Assembly (NCBI RefSeq): GCF_011806385.1
Contig: NZ_JAATOX010000031.1
Coordinates: 1-33,536, forward strand
Direction: 5' to 3'
Length of the DNA stretch: 33,536 nt
Source of the DNA: Phaeobacter sp. HF9A
GTDB lineage: Bacteria > Pseudomonadota > Alphaproteobacteria > Rhodobacterales > Rhodobacteraceae
Under the pieces are notes generated by a model, which did not search any database, was not told where the DNA came from, and saw only the letters and a list, made by a program, of their open reading frames with translations. The position numbers and the translations under genes were made by a program. Positions 22,485 to 31,180 of the stretch are shown one piece after another. The stretch's first letter is position 1, and the number at the start of each line of letters is the position of its first letter.

Positions 22485-22847
22485 ATGACGGCACGGAGCG
22501 AGTATCACCATTTGTACAACCTGTCGGCGTGGCGGCGTCGGCTGCGGCCAGAGCATCTGGCGCGGGAGCCGCTGTGTCGGGCGTGTCTGCGGCGGGGGAT
22601 CGTCAATGACGGCTCGCTGACCGCGTCCGGGTCTCGACAGGGATACCCAAAGCGCTGCCGCCTGGTGGTGGATCATGTGATCCCGCATCGGGGTGATCCG
22701 GCGCTGTTTCTGGATCCGGGCAATCTGCAGACGCTGTGCCCGGATGATCATGATCAGAACAAACAACGGCTGGAGGCGCGCGGGTACTCGGAAGAGCGCG
22801 GCGCGGATGGCTGGCCGGTGGATCCACAGCACCCGGCCAACCGCTGA
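22485..22847 (+). CDS. HNH endonuclease adjacent to terminase
   Basis: The 120-aa protein has the phage HNH fold pattern: a CxxC zinc knuckle (PLCRACL, about residues 29-35), the beta-beta-alpha core VVDHVIPHRGD with the catalytic His, LFLDPGNLQTLC, and the terminal His in CPDDHDQNK. In HK97-type phages this enzyme works with the terminase for cos cleavage. The second zinc knuckle is usually CxxCH; here the second Cys is Asp (CPDDH), so the zinc site is altered. ATG 22485 has GGGGGT upstream. It precedes the small terminase gene by 133 bp. Confidence 0.88.
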   Translation: MTARSEYHHLYNLSAWRRRLRPEHLAREPLCRACLRRGIVNDGSLTASGSRQGYPKRCRLVVDHVIPHRGDPALFLDPGNLQTLCPDDHDQNKQRLEARGYSEERGADGWPVDPQHPANR

Positions 22848-22980
22848 CGCAGCGGGGCGGCACCCCGGGGGGAGGGTTCGAAGGAATTCCGGATGCGCTG
22901 GCAACCGGAGGGGGAGCCTTTGTCTGTGCAAAGTGGAAATTGAATAGAAAAAGCCACATGAACAAGGAGTTGATCGGGAT

Positions 22981-23460
22981 ATGCGAGGGCGCAGACCGGC
23001 AGAGGAAAAAGTGGTGGCCCTCGCGGAAGAGGGTGCGCCGCTTCACAATCTGGAAGAGCGGGCGCGGCTGCGCCTCGAGGAGATCCGGCCCGAGGGGCTG
23101 ACCGGTGAGCTGCGCTGGACCTTTGACCGGCTGGCGCTGCCGCTGTGTCACCCGACGGTGGATCGGTTGAAGCCCAGCAATGTGATGATGTTCAAACAGC
23201 TCTGCAAAGCGGTGCTGCGGTTTGAACGTCTGGAGCTGGAGCTGGAAGAGACCGGCGAGACCTATGAGAGCGAGACGCGCAACGGGGTGCAGATCAAGGC
23301 GCGGCCCGAGGTGGCGCAGCTCAATGAGACCTTCCGCCAGATCCGTGGGCTGGCCAATGACTTTGGCATGACACCTGCAGCGGAGCGGGGGCTGTCGGGC
23401 GCGGGCCAGATGGGATTTAACTTCGCCGATCCCAATGGGCCCGAGAGCTATCTGACGTGA
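22981..23460 (+). CDS. Terminase small subunit, P27-like
   Basis: A 159-aa protein with the P27-family layout: a short basic N-terminus MRGRRP, a helical body (MFKQLCKAVLRFERLELELEE), the block GVQIKARPEVAQLNETFRQI, and LANDFGMTPAAERGL near the end. It would recognise phage DNA at the packaging site and hand it to the large subunit. ATG 22981 follows GGGAT, with AAGGAG a little farther upstream. The stop overlaps the large subunit start (GTGA). Confidence 0.88.
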   Translation: MRGRRPAEEKVVALAEEGAPLHNLEERARLRLEEIRPEGLTGELRWTFDRLALPLCHPTVDRLKPSNVMMFKQLCKAVLRFERLELELEETGETYESETRNGVQIKARPEVAQLNETFRQIRGLANDFGMTPAAERGLSGAGQMGFNFADPNGPESYLT

Positions 23461-25292
23461 GCGCAGAGCATGTGCGGGTCTCGGCCAGCGAGGATCCGGT
23501 GACAGCCTGGGCGCAAGCGGTTGTGGCCGGTGAGGTTGTGGCCGGGCCTTACGTGCGGGCTGCAGCGGATCGGCATCTGCGCGATCTGGTTGAGGGGCCC
23601 AAACGCGGGCTAAAATGGGATCTGGCGGCGGCGCTGCGGGCGATCCGCTTCTTTCCGCAGGTGCTGCGGCTCAATGGTGGGCAGTTCGAGGGGCGGCCCT
23701 TTGAGCTGCACCCAAGCCAGGCGTTCCGCATCGGCTCACTCTTTGGCTGGCAAAAATACAGCGCCCAGCACGGGGCGTGGCTCCGGCGGTTCACGCGGTT
23801 TTACGATGAGGAAGGCAAGGGCAACGGCAAATCGCCGATGCTGGGCGGCATTGGGCTTTACATGATGGTGGCCGATGGCGAGCCGCGGGCCGAGATCTAT
23901 GCGGCGGCGGCCAAGAAAGACCAGGCGGGGATTCTGTTCCAGGATGCGGTGGCGATGGTGGATCAATCGCCGGTGCTGAAGCGGACGGTGCAGCAGCAGG
24001 GCGAGAACCCGGTCTGGCAGATGACCTACCGAGGGCGCAGCGGCGACAAGCGCAAGTTCAAGCCGCTCTCGGCGGAAAAGGCCCAATCGGGCCCGCGTCC
24101 GCATTGTGCGCTCACCGATGAGGTGCATGAGCATCCCAACCGGGATGTGATCGATATGCTGGAGCGGGGCTTTAAGTTCCGCAAACAGCCGCTGTTGTGC
24201 ATGGCGACCAACTCCGGCACCGACAAAAAGTCGATCTGCTGGGAAGAGCACCAGCATGGCGTCAATGTGGTCACCGGCGCGGTCGAGGATGACAGCACCT
24301 TCGCCTTCATCTGCTCGCTGGATGAGGGCGATGATTGGGAGAATGATCCAAGCTGCTGGGTGAAGGTAAACCCGCTGTTGGGCGTCACCATCGATGAGGA
24401 ATATCTCACCAAAGTGGTGAACCAGGCGAAGATGATGCCGGGCAAGCGCAACGGCATTGCGCGGCTTCATTTTTGCCAGTGGACGCAATCGGTGACGGCG
24501 GCGATCCGGCGCGAGGCTTGGGTGGCCTGCCATGGCGAGGTGGATCCCGAGGAGCTGACCGCGCAGGGCTATCCCTGTTTTGGCGGGCTGGATCTTAGCC
24601 AGGTGCGCGACTTCTCAGCGCTGACCCTCACCTGGGTGCTGGATGCCACCAAGGATGCCGAGCACCTGGTCTCCAAGACCTGGTTCTGGACACCGGAGGG
24701 CACGCTGATGGAGCGCGCGGCGCGCGATCAGGCCCCCTATGATCTCTGGGTGCGGCAGGGGTTCATCGAGGCGGTGCCAGGGGATCGACTTAAATATCCG
24801 TGGCTGGCCGACGCGCTGGCGGATCTAACCTCCCGCTATCAGCCGGAGGTGATTGCCTGCGACCAGTATGGCTTGGAGCGGCTCAAAGACAGTCTGACGG
24901 AAAAAGGCCTGGTGCTGCCCACCGAGGTGCATCCGCAAGGCTTCCAGAAGCGGGTGCTGGAGAAGGTGCCGGATCCCACCAATCCGGGGCAAGAGGTGGA
25001 GATCTATCTGTGGATGCCGGATTCCATCAACAAGCTGGAAAACGCCATCTATGACGGCCGCCAGACCGTGGCGCAGAACCCGCTGTTGGACAGTATGGCG
25101 GCCTCGGTCACTTACGCGGAGAACCGCACCGGGCATCGGATGTTTGACAAGGAAAAGGCCCATGGTCGCATCGACGGCATGGTCTCGCTGGCGATGTCGG
25201 CGGGAATTGCGCTGTGCCGCGAGCGGGCGGGCAAGGAACACTCGCCCTGGGGCGATGAGGACTACTCTCTGGAGGATATGCTGTGGGATTGA
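23457..25292 (+). CDS. Terminase large subunit (HK97 type)
   Basis: This 611-aa motor packages DNA into the prohead and cuts concatemers. The N-terminal ATPase has Walker A GKGNGKS (120-126) and Walker B CALTDE with Asp221/Glu222. The C-terminal RNase-H-like nuclease shows acidic residues in GGLDLSQVRDFSAL (Asp379), VIACDQYG and GRIDGMVSLAM. It uses a GTG start overlapping the small-subunit stop (GTGA), and its own stop overlaps the portal start region. Length and motif order are those of HK97/P27-associated terminases; the gene is intact. Confidence 0.95.
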   Translation: MSAEHVRVSASEDPVTAWAQAVVAGEVVAGPYVRAAADRHLRDLVEGPKRGLKWDLAAALRAIRFFPQVLRLNGGQFEGRPFELHPSQAFRIGSLFGWQKYSAQHGAWLRRFTRFYDEEGKGNGKSPMLGGIGLYMMVADGEPRAEIYAAAAKKDQAGILFQDAVAMVDQSPVLKRTVQQQGENPVWQMTYRGRSGDKRKFKPLSAEKAQSGPRPHCALTDEVHEHPNRDVIDMLERGFKFRKQPLLCMATNSGTDKKSICWEEHQHGVNVVTGAVEDDSTFAFICSLDEGDDWENDPSCWVKVNPLLGVTIDEEYLTKVVNQAKMMPGKRNGIARLHFCQWTQSVTAAIRREAWVACHGEVDPEELTAQGYPCFGGLDLSQVRDFSALTLTWVLDATKDAEHLVSKTWFWTPEGTLMERAARDQAPYDLWVRQGFIEAVPGDRLKYPWLADALADLTSRYQPEVIACDQYGLERLKDSLTEKGLVLPTEVHPQGFQKRVLEKVPDPTNPGQEVEIYLWMPDSINKLENAIYDGRQTVAQNPLLDSMAASVTYAENRTGHRMFDKEKAHGRIDGMVSLAMSAGIALCRERAGKEHSPWGDEDYSLEDMLWD

Positions 25293-26608
25293 TGGGGTGG
25301 CGCAGGCGCGCGGCGACTGAGGGCGCAGGCCTGCCAGAACAGCGCGCCGAGGTGGTGGACAGCGGCGAGGCCGCCATTGCGCAGGTGCTCTCAGGCGAGG
25401 TGGGCGAAGGGGTGAGCATGCGCGAGGCGCTGTCGCTGCCCGGGGTCTGGGCGGCGATCAACTTCCTGTCGGCGGCCATGGCCGGTCTGCCCATCGAGGT
25501 CTTTGAGACCACGAATGATGAGGGCGGCGACAAGAAGCTCAAGGGCGGTGTGGTGGATGTGCTGGGCGCGGCGGTGAATGACAGCACCACGTCGTTTAGC
25601 TGGCGCGAGACCTTCTTTGCCGAGGTCTTTGGCCCCGGGCGCGCCTATACTTACATCGAGCGCAACGCGCAGGGGCGTGTGATCAACCTGTTCCCGATGG
25701 AGTATCACCGCACCACGGTGCGCAAGGATCAGGGGCGGCTGTTTTATGACTATCGCGAGCCCTCGGGGCGGGTGAAGACCTATCCGGGCCGGGATGTGAT
25801 CGACATCGCCTTTTTGCTCAAACCCGATCATGTGAGCAGCCACAACCCGGTGATGACCTGCGCCAGCGCCATCCGCCAGGGGCTCAATGCCAATCGCTAT
25901 GCGCTGACGGTCTTTGGCAAAAACGGCGTGCCGCCCTATGTGCTCACGGGGCCATTCCAGGCCGCCAAGGAGATGATGCGCTCGGCGGCGGATCTGATGC
26001 GGGTAACGCGGCGGGCGGCAGATGAGGGCAAGCCGGTGTTGCCGCTGCCAGCGGGCCATGAGCTGAAGCGGCTCGGCGATGATCCGGAAAAGATGCAGCT
26101 CACCCCGGTGCAGGTCTTTGCGGTAGGGCAAGTGGCGCGGATCTATCAGCTGCCACCGGTGTTCCTGCAGGAACTCAGCAAGGGCAATTACAACAATATC
26201 GAGCATCAGGATCTTCACCTGGTCAAACACACGCTGCGGCGCTGGGTGAAGAAGTTCGAACAGGAGCTGACGCTGAAGATCTTCGGGCGCGGCTCCAAAC
26301 GCTATGTCAAACTGAACCTCGACGGCATGATGCGGGGCGACTTCAAGACCCGCATCGAGGCGATTGTCAAAGCGATCCAGAACGGCCTGATGACCCCCAA
26401 TGAGGGGCGCGCACTGGAAAATCGTGCGCCGCTGCCCGGCGGCGATGTGCTTTTGGTACAGGGCGCAACCGTGCCGATTGAGCTGGCCGGCAAGGCCTTT
26501 GCCAAAGGCGCGGCGGTGGAGGCCGCGCCGCCCCCTGCCCCAACAGACGACACCACCCCCGCCGATCCTGACGATCAGGACGGCAACGCGGAACCCAACA
26601 CAAACTAA
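25283..26608 (+). CDS. Phage portal protein (HK97 gp3 family)
   Basis: The 441-aa protein would form the dodecameric portal through which DNA enters and leaves the capsid. Family landmarks are SLPGVWAAINFLSAAMAGLPIEVF-like sequence near the N-terminus, VINLFPMEYHRT, the VIDIAFLLKPD block, and the RIYQLPPVFLQ / NYNNIEHQDL region followed by the helix ahead of MTPNEGRALENRAPLPGGD. The start is GTG 25283 with GGAGGA six bases upstream, overlapping the terminase stop by ten bases. The Pro/Asp-rich C-terminal tail is probably unstructured. Confidence 0.93.
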   Translation: MGLMGWRRRAATEGAGLPEQRAEVVDSGEAAIAQVLSGEVGEGVSMREALSLPGVWAAINFLSAAMAGLPIEVFETTNDEGGDKKLKGGVVDVLGAAVNDSTTSFSWRETFFAEVFGPGRAYTYIERNAQGRVINLFPMEYHRTTVRKDQGRLFYDYREPSGRVKTYPGRDVIDIAFLLKPDHVSSHNPVMTCASAIRQGLNANRYALTVFGKNGVPPYVLTGPFQAAKEMMRSAADLMRVTRRAADEGKPVLPLPAGHELKRLGDDPEKMQLTPVQVFAVGQVARIYQLPPVFLQELSKGNYNNIEHQDLHLVKHTLRRWVKKFEQELTLKIFGRGSKRYVKLNLDGMMRGDFKTRIEAIVKAIQNGLMTPNEGRALENRAPLPGGDVLLVQGATVPIELAGKAFAKGAAVEAAPPPAPTDDTTPADPDDQDGNAEPNTN

Positions 26609-26619
26609 CGGAGGCTTGG

Positions 26620-27213
26620 ATGAGCGATCCAACACGCGAGGTGCGCTATTGCGCCGTCGCGCCCATTGAGCTGCGCGAAGACACAGACAAACCGCTGGCG
26701 GTCACGGGCTATGCGGCGGTGTTTGGCGAGCGCACCGCCATCGGCCCGCTGGATAAATGGGGCTGGGAAGAGGTGGTGGAGGCCGGGGCCTTCAGCGCCG
26801 CCCTGGACCGGAGCGATGATGTGACCTTTTTGATTGACCATGAAGGGCTGCCACTGGCGCGCACCAGCTCCGGCACGTTGATGCTGTCGCAGGATCGGCG
26901 CGGCTTGCGGGTGGAGACGGAGCTGGACCGGCAGGATCCCGATGTGCAGCGGATCCTGCCCAAGATGCGGCGCGGCGATCTCTCAAAGATGAGCTTTGCC
27001 TTCATTGCCGAGAAAGAGACCTGGGATGAGAGCGGCGCGCACCCGCTGCGCAGCATCGGCTCGGTGCGGCTCTTCGATGTCTCGATTGTCACCGACCCTG
27101 CCTATCAGGGCACAGAGATTGGCCTTCGCTCCAAAGCGGCGGCTCTTGGCGGCAGCGCGCTCTGCGTGCGCCGCCGGATGCAGATGCGCGGGCGTCTGTC
27201 GGGGCTGCGCTGA
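26620..27213 (+). CDS. Prohead protease (HK97 gp4 family)
   Basis: A 197-aa serine protease that processes the capsid precursor. The conserved His74 lies in LIDHEGLPLAR and Ser125 in KMSFAFI, with the typical GYAAVFGE and VRLFDVSIVTDPAY blocks. It lies between portal and major capsid in the canonical HK97 order. A basic, arginine-rich tail (CVRRRMQMRGRLSGLR) is consistent with self-processing or interaction with the prohead. Confidence 0.93.
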   Translation: MSDPTREVRYCAVAPIELREDTDKPLAVTGYAAVFGERTAIGPLDKWGWEEVVEAGAFSAALDRSDDVTFLIDHEGLPLARTSSGTLMLSQDRRGLRVETELDRQDPDVQRILPKMRRGDLSKMSFAFIAEKETWDESGAHPLRSIGSVRLFDVSIVTDPAYQGTEIGLRSKAAALGGSALCVRRRMQMRGRLSGLR

Positions 27214-27286
27214 TCGGCGCTTTGTCCTGCCCGTTTCCATGCCGCGCCTTGGGCAAGCGCAGATCACCACATCCAATGAGGATATC

Positions 27287-28570
27287 ATGAGCAAGATCAA
27301 AGAACTGCGCGAGAAGGCGCAAAAGCTTCTCACCGAGGCCACCAGCCTGCGCGATGGGATCACCGATAAAACACCGCTGGAAGAGGCGCGCGCCGCCAAT
27401 GACAAGTTCGACGCGATGATGGATCAATATGACGGTCTCATCAAAGAGGCCGAGCGCGAAGAGCGGGCCATGAAGGCACAGCGCGAGGCCGAGGAACGCC
27501 GCGAGCAGGAAGAGCGTGCAGAGCGCGAGAGCCGCCGTCCGGGTCAGAATGAGACCCGCCATCAGCCCGACGCGGATGTAAGCGAAGAATACCGCGAGGC
27601 CTTCCGGCTGTATCTGGCCACCGGGGCCGATCTGTCGGAGCTGGACCGTGAAGCACGTGATGCCCTGCGTCGGGGCTACCGCGAAGACCGGGCGCAAAAC
27701 GCAGGCACCGGGGCGCAGGGTGGCTTTTTGGTGCCCACCACACTGGCGGGCTTTATCAATGTTGCCGCTGCCGCCCATGGCCCGATGATGGATGGGCAGA
27801 TTGCCACGGAGATCAACCTCGCCAATGGCGCGCCCTTTGATCTGCCCACGGTGGATGACACCACCCAAGAGGCCAAACCCCACGCGGAGGGCGATGAGGG
27901 CAAGGACGACGACAGCGGTGACATCGCACTCGGCAAGACCACATTGCTGGCCTATGCGCTGGCGACACCTTGGATCAAATGGTCCTTTGAGCTGGCGCAG
28001 GATTCCGCCTTTGGCTTTGAGCCCCTTCTGGGCAAGCTGATTGGCGAGCGGATCGGACGCAAGGGCAATGCCTGGCTCACCACCGGCAGCGGCAACAATG
28101 AACCTCTGGGCTTTGTCACCGGCGCGCCGGTGGGCCACGTGGCGGCTGCCACTACGGCGCTCACCTTTGATGAGATCCTTGATCTGGAGCACTCGGTGGA
28201 CCCGGCCTATCGCGGCGGGCCCAAGGTGCGCTATCAGATGCATGACCAGTCGGTGAAGGCACTGCGCAAGCTCAAGGATGGCAATGGCCGCTATCTGTGG
28301 TCCGATGGCGATGTCACCAAGGGCGTGCCTGCCACGCTCAATGGGCGGCCTGTGTCGTTTAACCAGGCGATGGCGCAGATCGGTGCGGGCACCAAACCCA
28401 TCGCTTACGGTGACTTCTCGGAATATTACGTGCGCAAAGTGGGCAATCCGCTCCTTGGCGTGGCACGCGAGAAGTTCTTCCCCAACCTCGCCATCATGGG
28501 CGTGCATCGCATCGATGGGGCCCCGGCGCAGACCAAGGCCATCAAAGTCCTGCAGATGAAAGCGGCCTGA
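27287..28570 (+). CDS. Major capsid protein (HK97 gp5 family)
   Basis: The 427-aa precursor has an N-terminal helical scaffolding (delta) domain, about residues 1-100, highly charged and coiled-coil-prone (REAEERREQEERAERESRRP). It should be removed by the prohead protease before the shell matures. The capsid fold follows, with GGFLVPTTL, LPTVDDTTQEAK, WIKWSFELAQDSAF and ITGSGNNEPLG-like sequence (TTGSGNNEPLGFVTGAP). ATG 27287 is chosen because of GAGGAT upstream; the frame is open back to 26996, but that overlaps the protease gene in another frame. Confidence 0.94.
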   Translation: MSKIKELREKAQKLLTEATSLRDGITDKTPLEEARAANDKFDAMMDQYDGLIKEAEREERAMKAQREAEERREQEERAERESRRPGQNETRHQPDADVSEEYREAFRLYLATGADLSELDREARDALRRGYREDRAQNAGTGAQGGFLVPTTLAGFINVAAAAHGPMMDGQIATEINLANGAPFDLPTVDDTTQEAKPHAEGDEGKDDDSGDIALGKTTLLAYALATPWIKWSFELAQDSAFGFEPLLGKLIGERIGRKGNAWLTTGSGNNEPLGFVTGAPVGHVAAATTALTFDEILDLEHSVDPAYRGGPKVRYQMHDQSVKALRKLKDGNGRYLWSDGDVTKGVPATLNGRPVSFNQAMAQIGAGTKPIAYGDFSEYYVRKVGNPLLGVAREKFFPNLAIMGVHRIDGAPAQTKAIKVLQMKAA

Positions 28571-28573
28571 GCC

Positions 28574-29146
28574 ATGGCGATGGAGCGTCTTACCCCACCG
28601 GCAGAGGTGCCGGTGGATCTCGCCCAACTGCGCGCGCATCTGCGGCTGGAAGAGGGCGAAGAGGATGGCCACCTGCAGCATTGTCTGGATGTGGCGGTGG
28701 CGCAGTTTGACGGCGACGATGGCGAGCTGGGCCTCGCACTGGTGCATCAGGTCTGGCAGCAGAGCTTCCCCCATGTGCCCGGAGCTGGTGGATCGGTGGA
28801 GCTGATGCTGGGACCGGTGGCCTCGGTGGATCAGATCGAGGTCTATACGCCTGCGGGAACTTGGGAGGTTGTCACATCGCCAGAGCTCTTTGAGCTCGGT
28901 GGGCGCTCTTATGTCCAAGCGCGCAACTGGCCCCGCCCGGGGCGCTGCCCCCTGCCCCTCAAGATCCGCTTTACCGCAGGCTTTGGCACAGCTGCCGATG
29001 TGCCCAAGCCCATCTGCCATGCCATCCTCTTGTTTGCGGCGCATCTCTATCAGGCGCGGACACCAGTGGTCTTGGAGGGCAAACCGGCAGAGGTGCCCCT
29101 GTCGATCGCGCATCTGGTGGCCCCCTATAAAAGCTGGTGGCGGTGA
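28574..29146 (+). CDS. Head-tail connector protein (phiE125 gp8 / gp6-like)
   Basis: A 190-aa protein with the opening layout of this connector family: PAEVPVDLAQLRAHLRLEE, a helical bundle including the DGELGLALVHQVWQQSF segment, and FTAGFGTAADVPKPICHAILLF near the end. It should bind the portal ring and form the first connector layer. It starts three bases after the capsid stop. The stop overlaps the next start as TGATG. Confidence 0.85.
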   Translation: MAMERLTPPAEVPVDLAQLRAHLRLEEGEEDGHLQHCLDVAVAQFDGDDGELGLALVHQVWQQSFPHVPGAGGSVELMLGPVASVDQIEVYTPAGTWEVVTSPELFELGGRSYVQARNWPRPGRCPLPLKIRFTAGFGTAADVPKPICHAILLFAAHLYQARTPVVLEGKPAEVPLSIAHLVAPYKSWWR

Positions 29147-29484
29147 TGAAAGAGGTCACCGAACGGGATCGGCGGATCACCTTCCTGCAGGCCCGGCGCG
29201 AAGAGAATGACGCAGGCGAAGAGGAGGTCACCGGCTGGGAGGTGCTGTTCCACCGCTGGGCGGCCTTTGAGCCGGTGAGCGATGGCGAGCGGCTTCGGGC
29301 GGCGGCGGTGGAACAGCGCAGCGATGCGCGGTTCCGGGTGCTGTGGTCAGGGCCCATGGTGCAGATCACCGGCGCGCATCGGCTGCGGTTTGACGGTGCG
29401 GATTGGCAGATCACCGGCCTCAAACAGCGCGGCTTTAAAGGAGAGATCGAGATCACCGCCTGGAAGATCCCGGAGGTGTCTTGA
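29146..29484 (+). CDS. Head-tail adaptor / head closure protein
   Basis: A 112-aa protein matching the small beta-barrel head closure family (SPP1 gp16/HK97 gp9-like): RDRRITFLQARREENDAGEE, the tryptophan-rich VLFHRWAAFEPVSDGE, RFRVLWSGPMVQITGAHRL and a final strand ending in AWKIPEV. ATG 29146 is coupled to the connector stop (TGATG); an in-frame GTG at 29137 is possible. It precedes the gp10-like gene in the standard order. Confidence 0.82.
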   Translation: MKEVTERDRRITFLQARREENDAGEEEVTGWEVLFHRWAAFEPVSDGERLRAAAVEQRSDARFRVLWSGPMVQITGAHRLRFDGADWQITGLKQRGFKGEIEITAWKIPEVS

Positions 29485-29957
29485 TGGCCGTCAAAATGCG
29501 CATCAAGGGCGCGGGCGATATTGAGCGCGCGTTGGCAGCACTGCCGCGTGGCACCGCCAAAGGGGTGATGCGGCGCGCCATGAAGAAGAGCCTCAAGCCC
29601 GTGGCGCAGATGGCGGAGACGGCCTCGCCCTTTGCCATTGCGGTGACCGCTAAACTGACCGCCCGCCAGGCGCGTGAGGCGCGCGGAGATCGGGGCCGCA
29701 GCAAGGTGGTGCTTTATGTGGGGCCGGTTGAGCCGGATGGCGGTGATGCCCCGCATGCGCATCTTTATGAGTTTGGCACCGGCCCCCGCGTGCAAAGCTC
29801 AACGGGACGCGCCACCGGGGCGATGCCGGCACGGCCTTTCCTGCGCCCGGCTTGGGACGCGAGCCAAGCCATGATGCTGGCGACACTCAAACGCGAGGTT
29901 TGGGCGGAGATCGAGAAAAGCCTGGAACGCGCCCGGCGCAAGGCAGCGCGCGCATGA
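29484..29957 (+). CDS. HK97 gp10-family tail completion protein
   Basis: A 157-aa protein with the gp10 layout: a short strand, KMRIKGAGDIERALAALP, a long helix (GVMRRAMKKSLKPVAQMAE), the beta core VVLYVGPVEPDGGDAPHAHLYEFG, and PARPFLRPAWDASQ near the C-terminus, ending in a basic helix. Such proteins join the head connector to the tail tube terminator. The ATG overlaps the preceding stop (TGATG) with GGAGG upstream; its own stop overlaps the next start (ATGA). Confidence 0.88.
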   Translation: MAVKMRIKGAGDIERALAALPRGTAKGVMRRAMKKSLKPVAQMAETASPFAIAVTAKLTARQAREARGDRGRSKVVLYVGPVEPDGGDAPHAHLYEFGTGPRVQSSTGRATGAMPARPFLRPAWDASQAMMLATLKREVWAEIEKSLERARRKAARA

Positions 29958-30316
29958 GTATGGAGCGCGAGGTCAAGGATCTCTTGAAGACCTTGAGGGT
30001 GCCGGTGGTGTGGGGCGCGTTTGACAGAGATGTGGGCTTTCCCCGCATCACCCTGCAGCGGATCTCAACCGTGACACGCTACTCACTCCGGGGGCGCGCG
30101 GATCTCGAGACCGCGCGGGTGCAGGTGAACATTGCCGCCAAGACCTATGGCGCGTTGCTGAGCCTTGGCCGCGAGGTCTCGACCACGCTCACCACCTATC
30201 GCGGCGGATCGGTGATCCGCATCAAAGAGCTGACCCGGCGGGATTCCCATGTGGAGACCGGCGGTGATGTGATCCGGCTGCAAATGCTGGATGTGCAGGT
30301 GCGCTACCGCGCCTGA
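29954..30316 (+). CDS. Tail completion/terminator protein (DUF3168-like)
   Basis: A 120-aa protein coupled to the gp10-like gene. The pattern VPVVWGAFDRDVGFPRITLQRI, RADLETARVQVNIAAKTYGAL and a final strand, VIRLQMLDVQVRYR, is that of DUF3168/HK97 gp11-like tail terminator proteins, which cap the tail tube and let it join the head. The open frame extends upstream to 29852, but the coupled ATG 29954 is preferred. Confidence 0.8.
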   Translation: MSMEREVKDLLKTLRVPVVWGAFDRDVGFPRITLQRISTVTRYSLRGRADLETARVQVNIAAKTYGALLSLGREVSTTLTTYRGGSVIRIKELTRRDSHVETGGDVIRLQMLDVQVRYRA

Positions 30317-30364
30317 TGTGGCCGGGCTACCGGCGCTTTCCACCACTTTATGAAAGGACAAGCC

Positions 30365-30808
30365 ATGGCAGAGAATGTCATCGCAGGCGATCTGGCGGAT
30401 ATTGAATGGTCCCCGGATGGAGAAGAGGCGACATTTGTCGTCATCAAGGGCTGTAAAACCGTGGGCATCCCCGAGGAAAACCCGGAATACCGGGATCGCA
30501 CCTCGCTGGATAGCCCCGGTCGGTCGCGCGAATGGGGCGTGGGCCTCACCGACACCAGCGAGCTCACGTTGAGCTGCTTTTATTCCTCCGCGCTCTATGA
30601 GCAGGCGGCGGCCTATAAGGCGGCCGGCAAGCCCGTGTTCTTCCGGGTGAAGCTGCCGCCGATGGAGGGTCAGGCCACCACGGGGGATGTCTTTGCCTAC
30701 AAAGCCTTCGTGAACCCCTCGGTTCCTGCGGTCGACCATGAGGGCGATCTGATGACCGATCTCAAACTGCGCCCCACTGGGCTCATCAGCTGGACCAAAG
30801 GGAGCTAA
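30365..30808 (+). CDS. Major tail tube protein
   Basis: A 147-aa beta-rich protein following the tail terminator and preceding the chaperone genes, the position of the siphophage major tail protein. Segments such as GRSREWGVGLTDTSELTLSCFY and VFFRVKLPPMEGQ fit the tube fold. The last strand, DLMTDLKLRPTGLISW, resembles the typical closure of the domain. ATG 30365 is chosen because AAAGGA lies six bases upstream; an in-frame ATG at 30350 contains that site. Confidence 0.82.
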   Translation: MAENVIAGDLADIEWSPDGEEATFVVIKGCKTVGIPEENPEYRDRTSLDSPGRSREWGVGLTDTSELTLSCFYSSALYEQAAAYKAAGKPVFFRVKLPPMEGQATTGDVFAYKAFVNPSVPAVDHEGDLMTDLKLRPTGLISWTKGS

Positions 30809-30811
30809 GGG

Positions 30812-31180
30812 ATGATTGCAGCAGCAACACTAAAGCAGGGCAAGAGCACCCATAAACTGCGCTTCACCACCGGCGCGCTGATGCGCTTTGAAGAGGACAA
30901 TAACGGCACCGCCTTTGATGTGCTCCTGGATGATCTGATCCAGGGCAAAGGCGGTGTGCGCCTGCTGGTCTCGGCGCTGGCGGCGGGGCTGGAGGATGGT
31001 GCAGGCGTCAGCCGCGAAGAGGCAATTGCGCTGGTCGATGCGGCGGGCGGCGCGCGCCAGGTGGTGCCCTTTGTGGGCGACGCCATCGCCAAAGCCTTCC
31101 CGCCGCCCAAGGGTGATGCACCCGGCACCGGTGATGGGGAGGCGACAGCGGGAAAGGCCCGCCCCCCGGCGGGGGCGTAG
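30812..31180 (+). CDS. Tail assembly chaperone, short (unshifted) product
   Basis: A 122-aa protein resembling the GTA gp11/siphophage G-type chaperone: TLKQGKSTHKLRFTTGALMR near the start, followed by a helical body (LLVSALAAGLEDGAGVSREEA) and a Pro/Gly-rich tail. It coats the tape measure protein during tail assembly. Near its end the sequence CCCCCCG (31162-31168) sits in the correct frame for a -1 slip, and an adjacent frame without an ATG continues past the stop. That suggests a lambda G/GT-like arrangement in which most ribosomes stop at TAG 31178-31180. Confidence 0.8.
   Translation: MIAAATLKQGKSTHKLRFTTGALMRFEEDNNGTAFDVLLDDLIQGKGGVRLLVSALAAGLEDGAGVSREEAIALVDAAGGARQVVPFVGDAIAKAFPPPKGDAPGTGDGEATAGKARPPAGA

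Noticed and set aside
25391..26635. Long open frame on the - strand opposite the portal gene
   Set aside because: Antisense shadow of the portal protein, with biased His/Arg/Gln-rich composition and no family resemblance.
27089..29113. Long open frame (674 codons) on the - strand opposite capsid and connector genes
   Set aside because: It is a mirror of GC-rich coding sequence on the other strand; the + strand holds clear HK97 capsid and connector genes, and the translated product resembles no protein.
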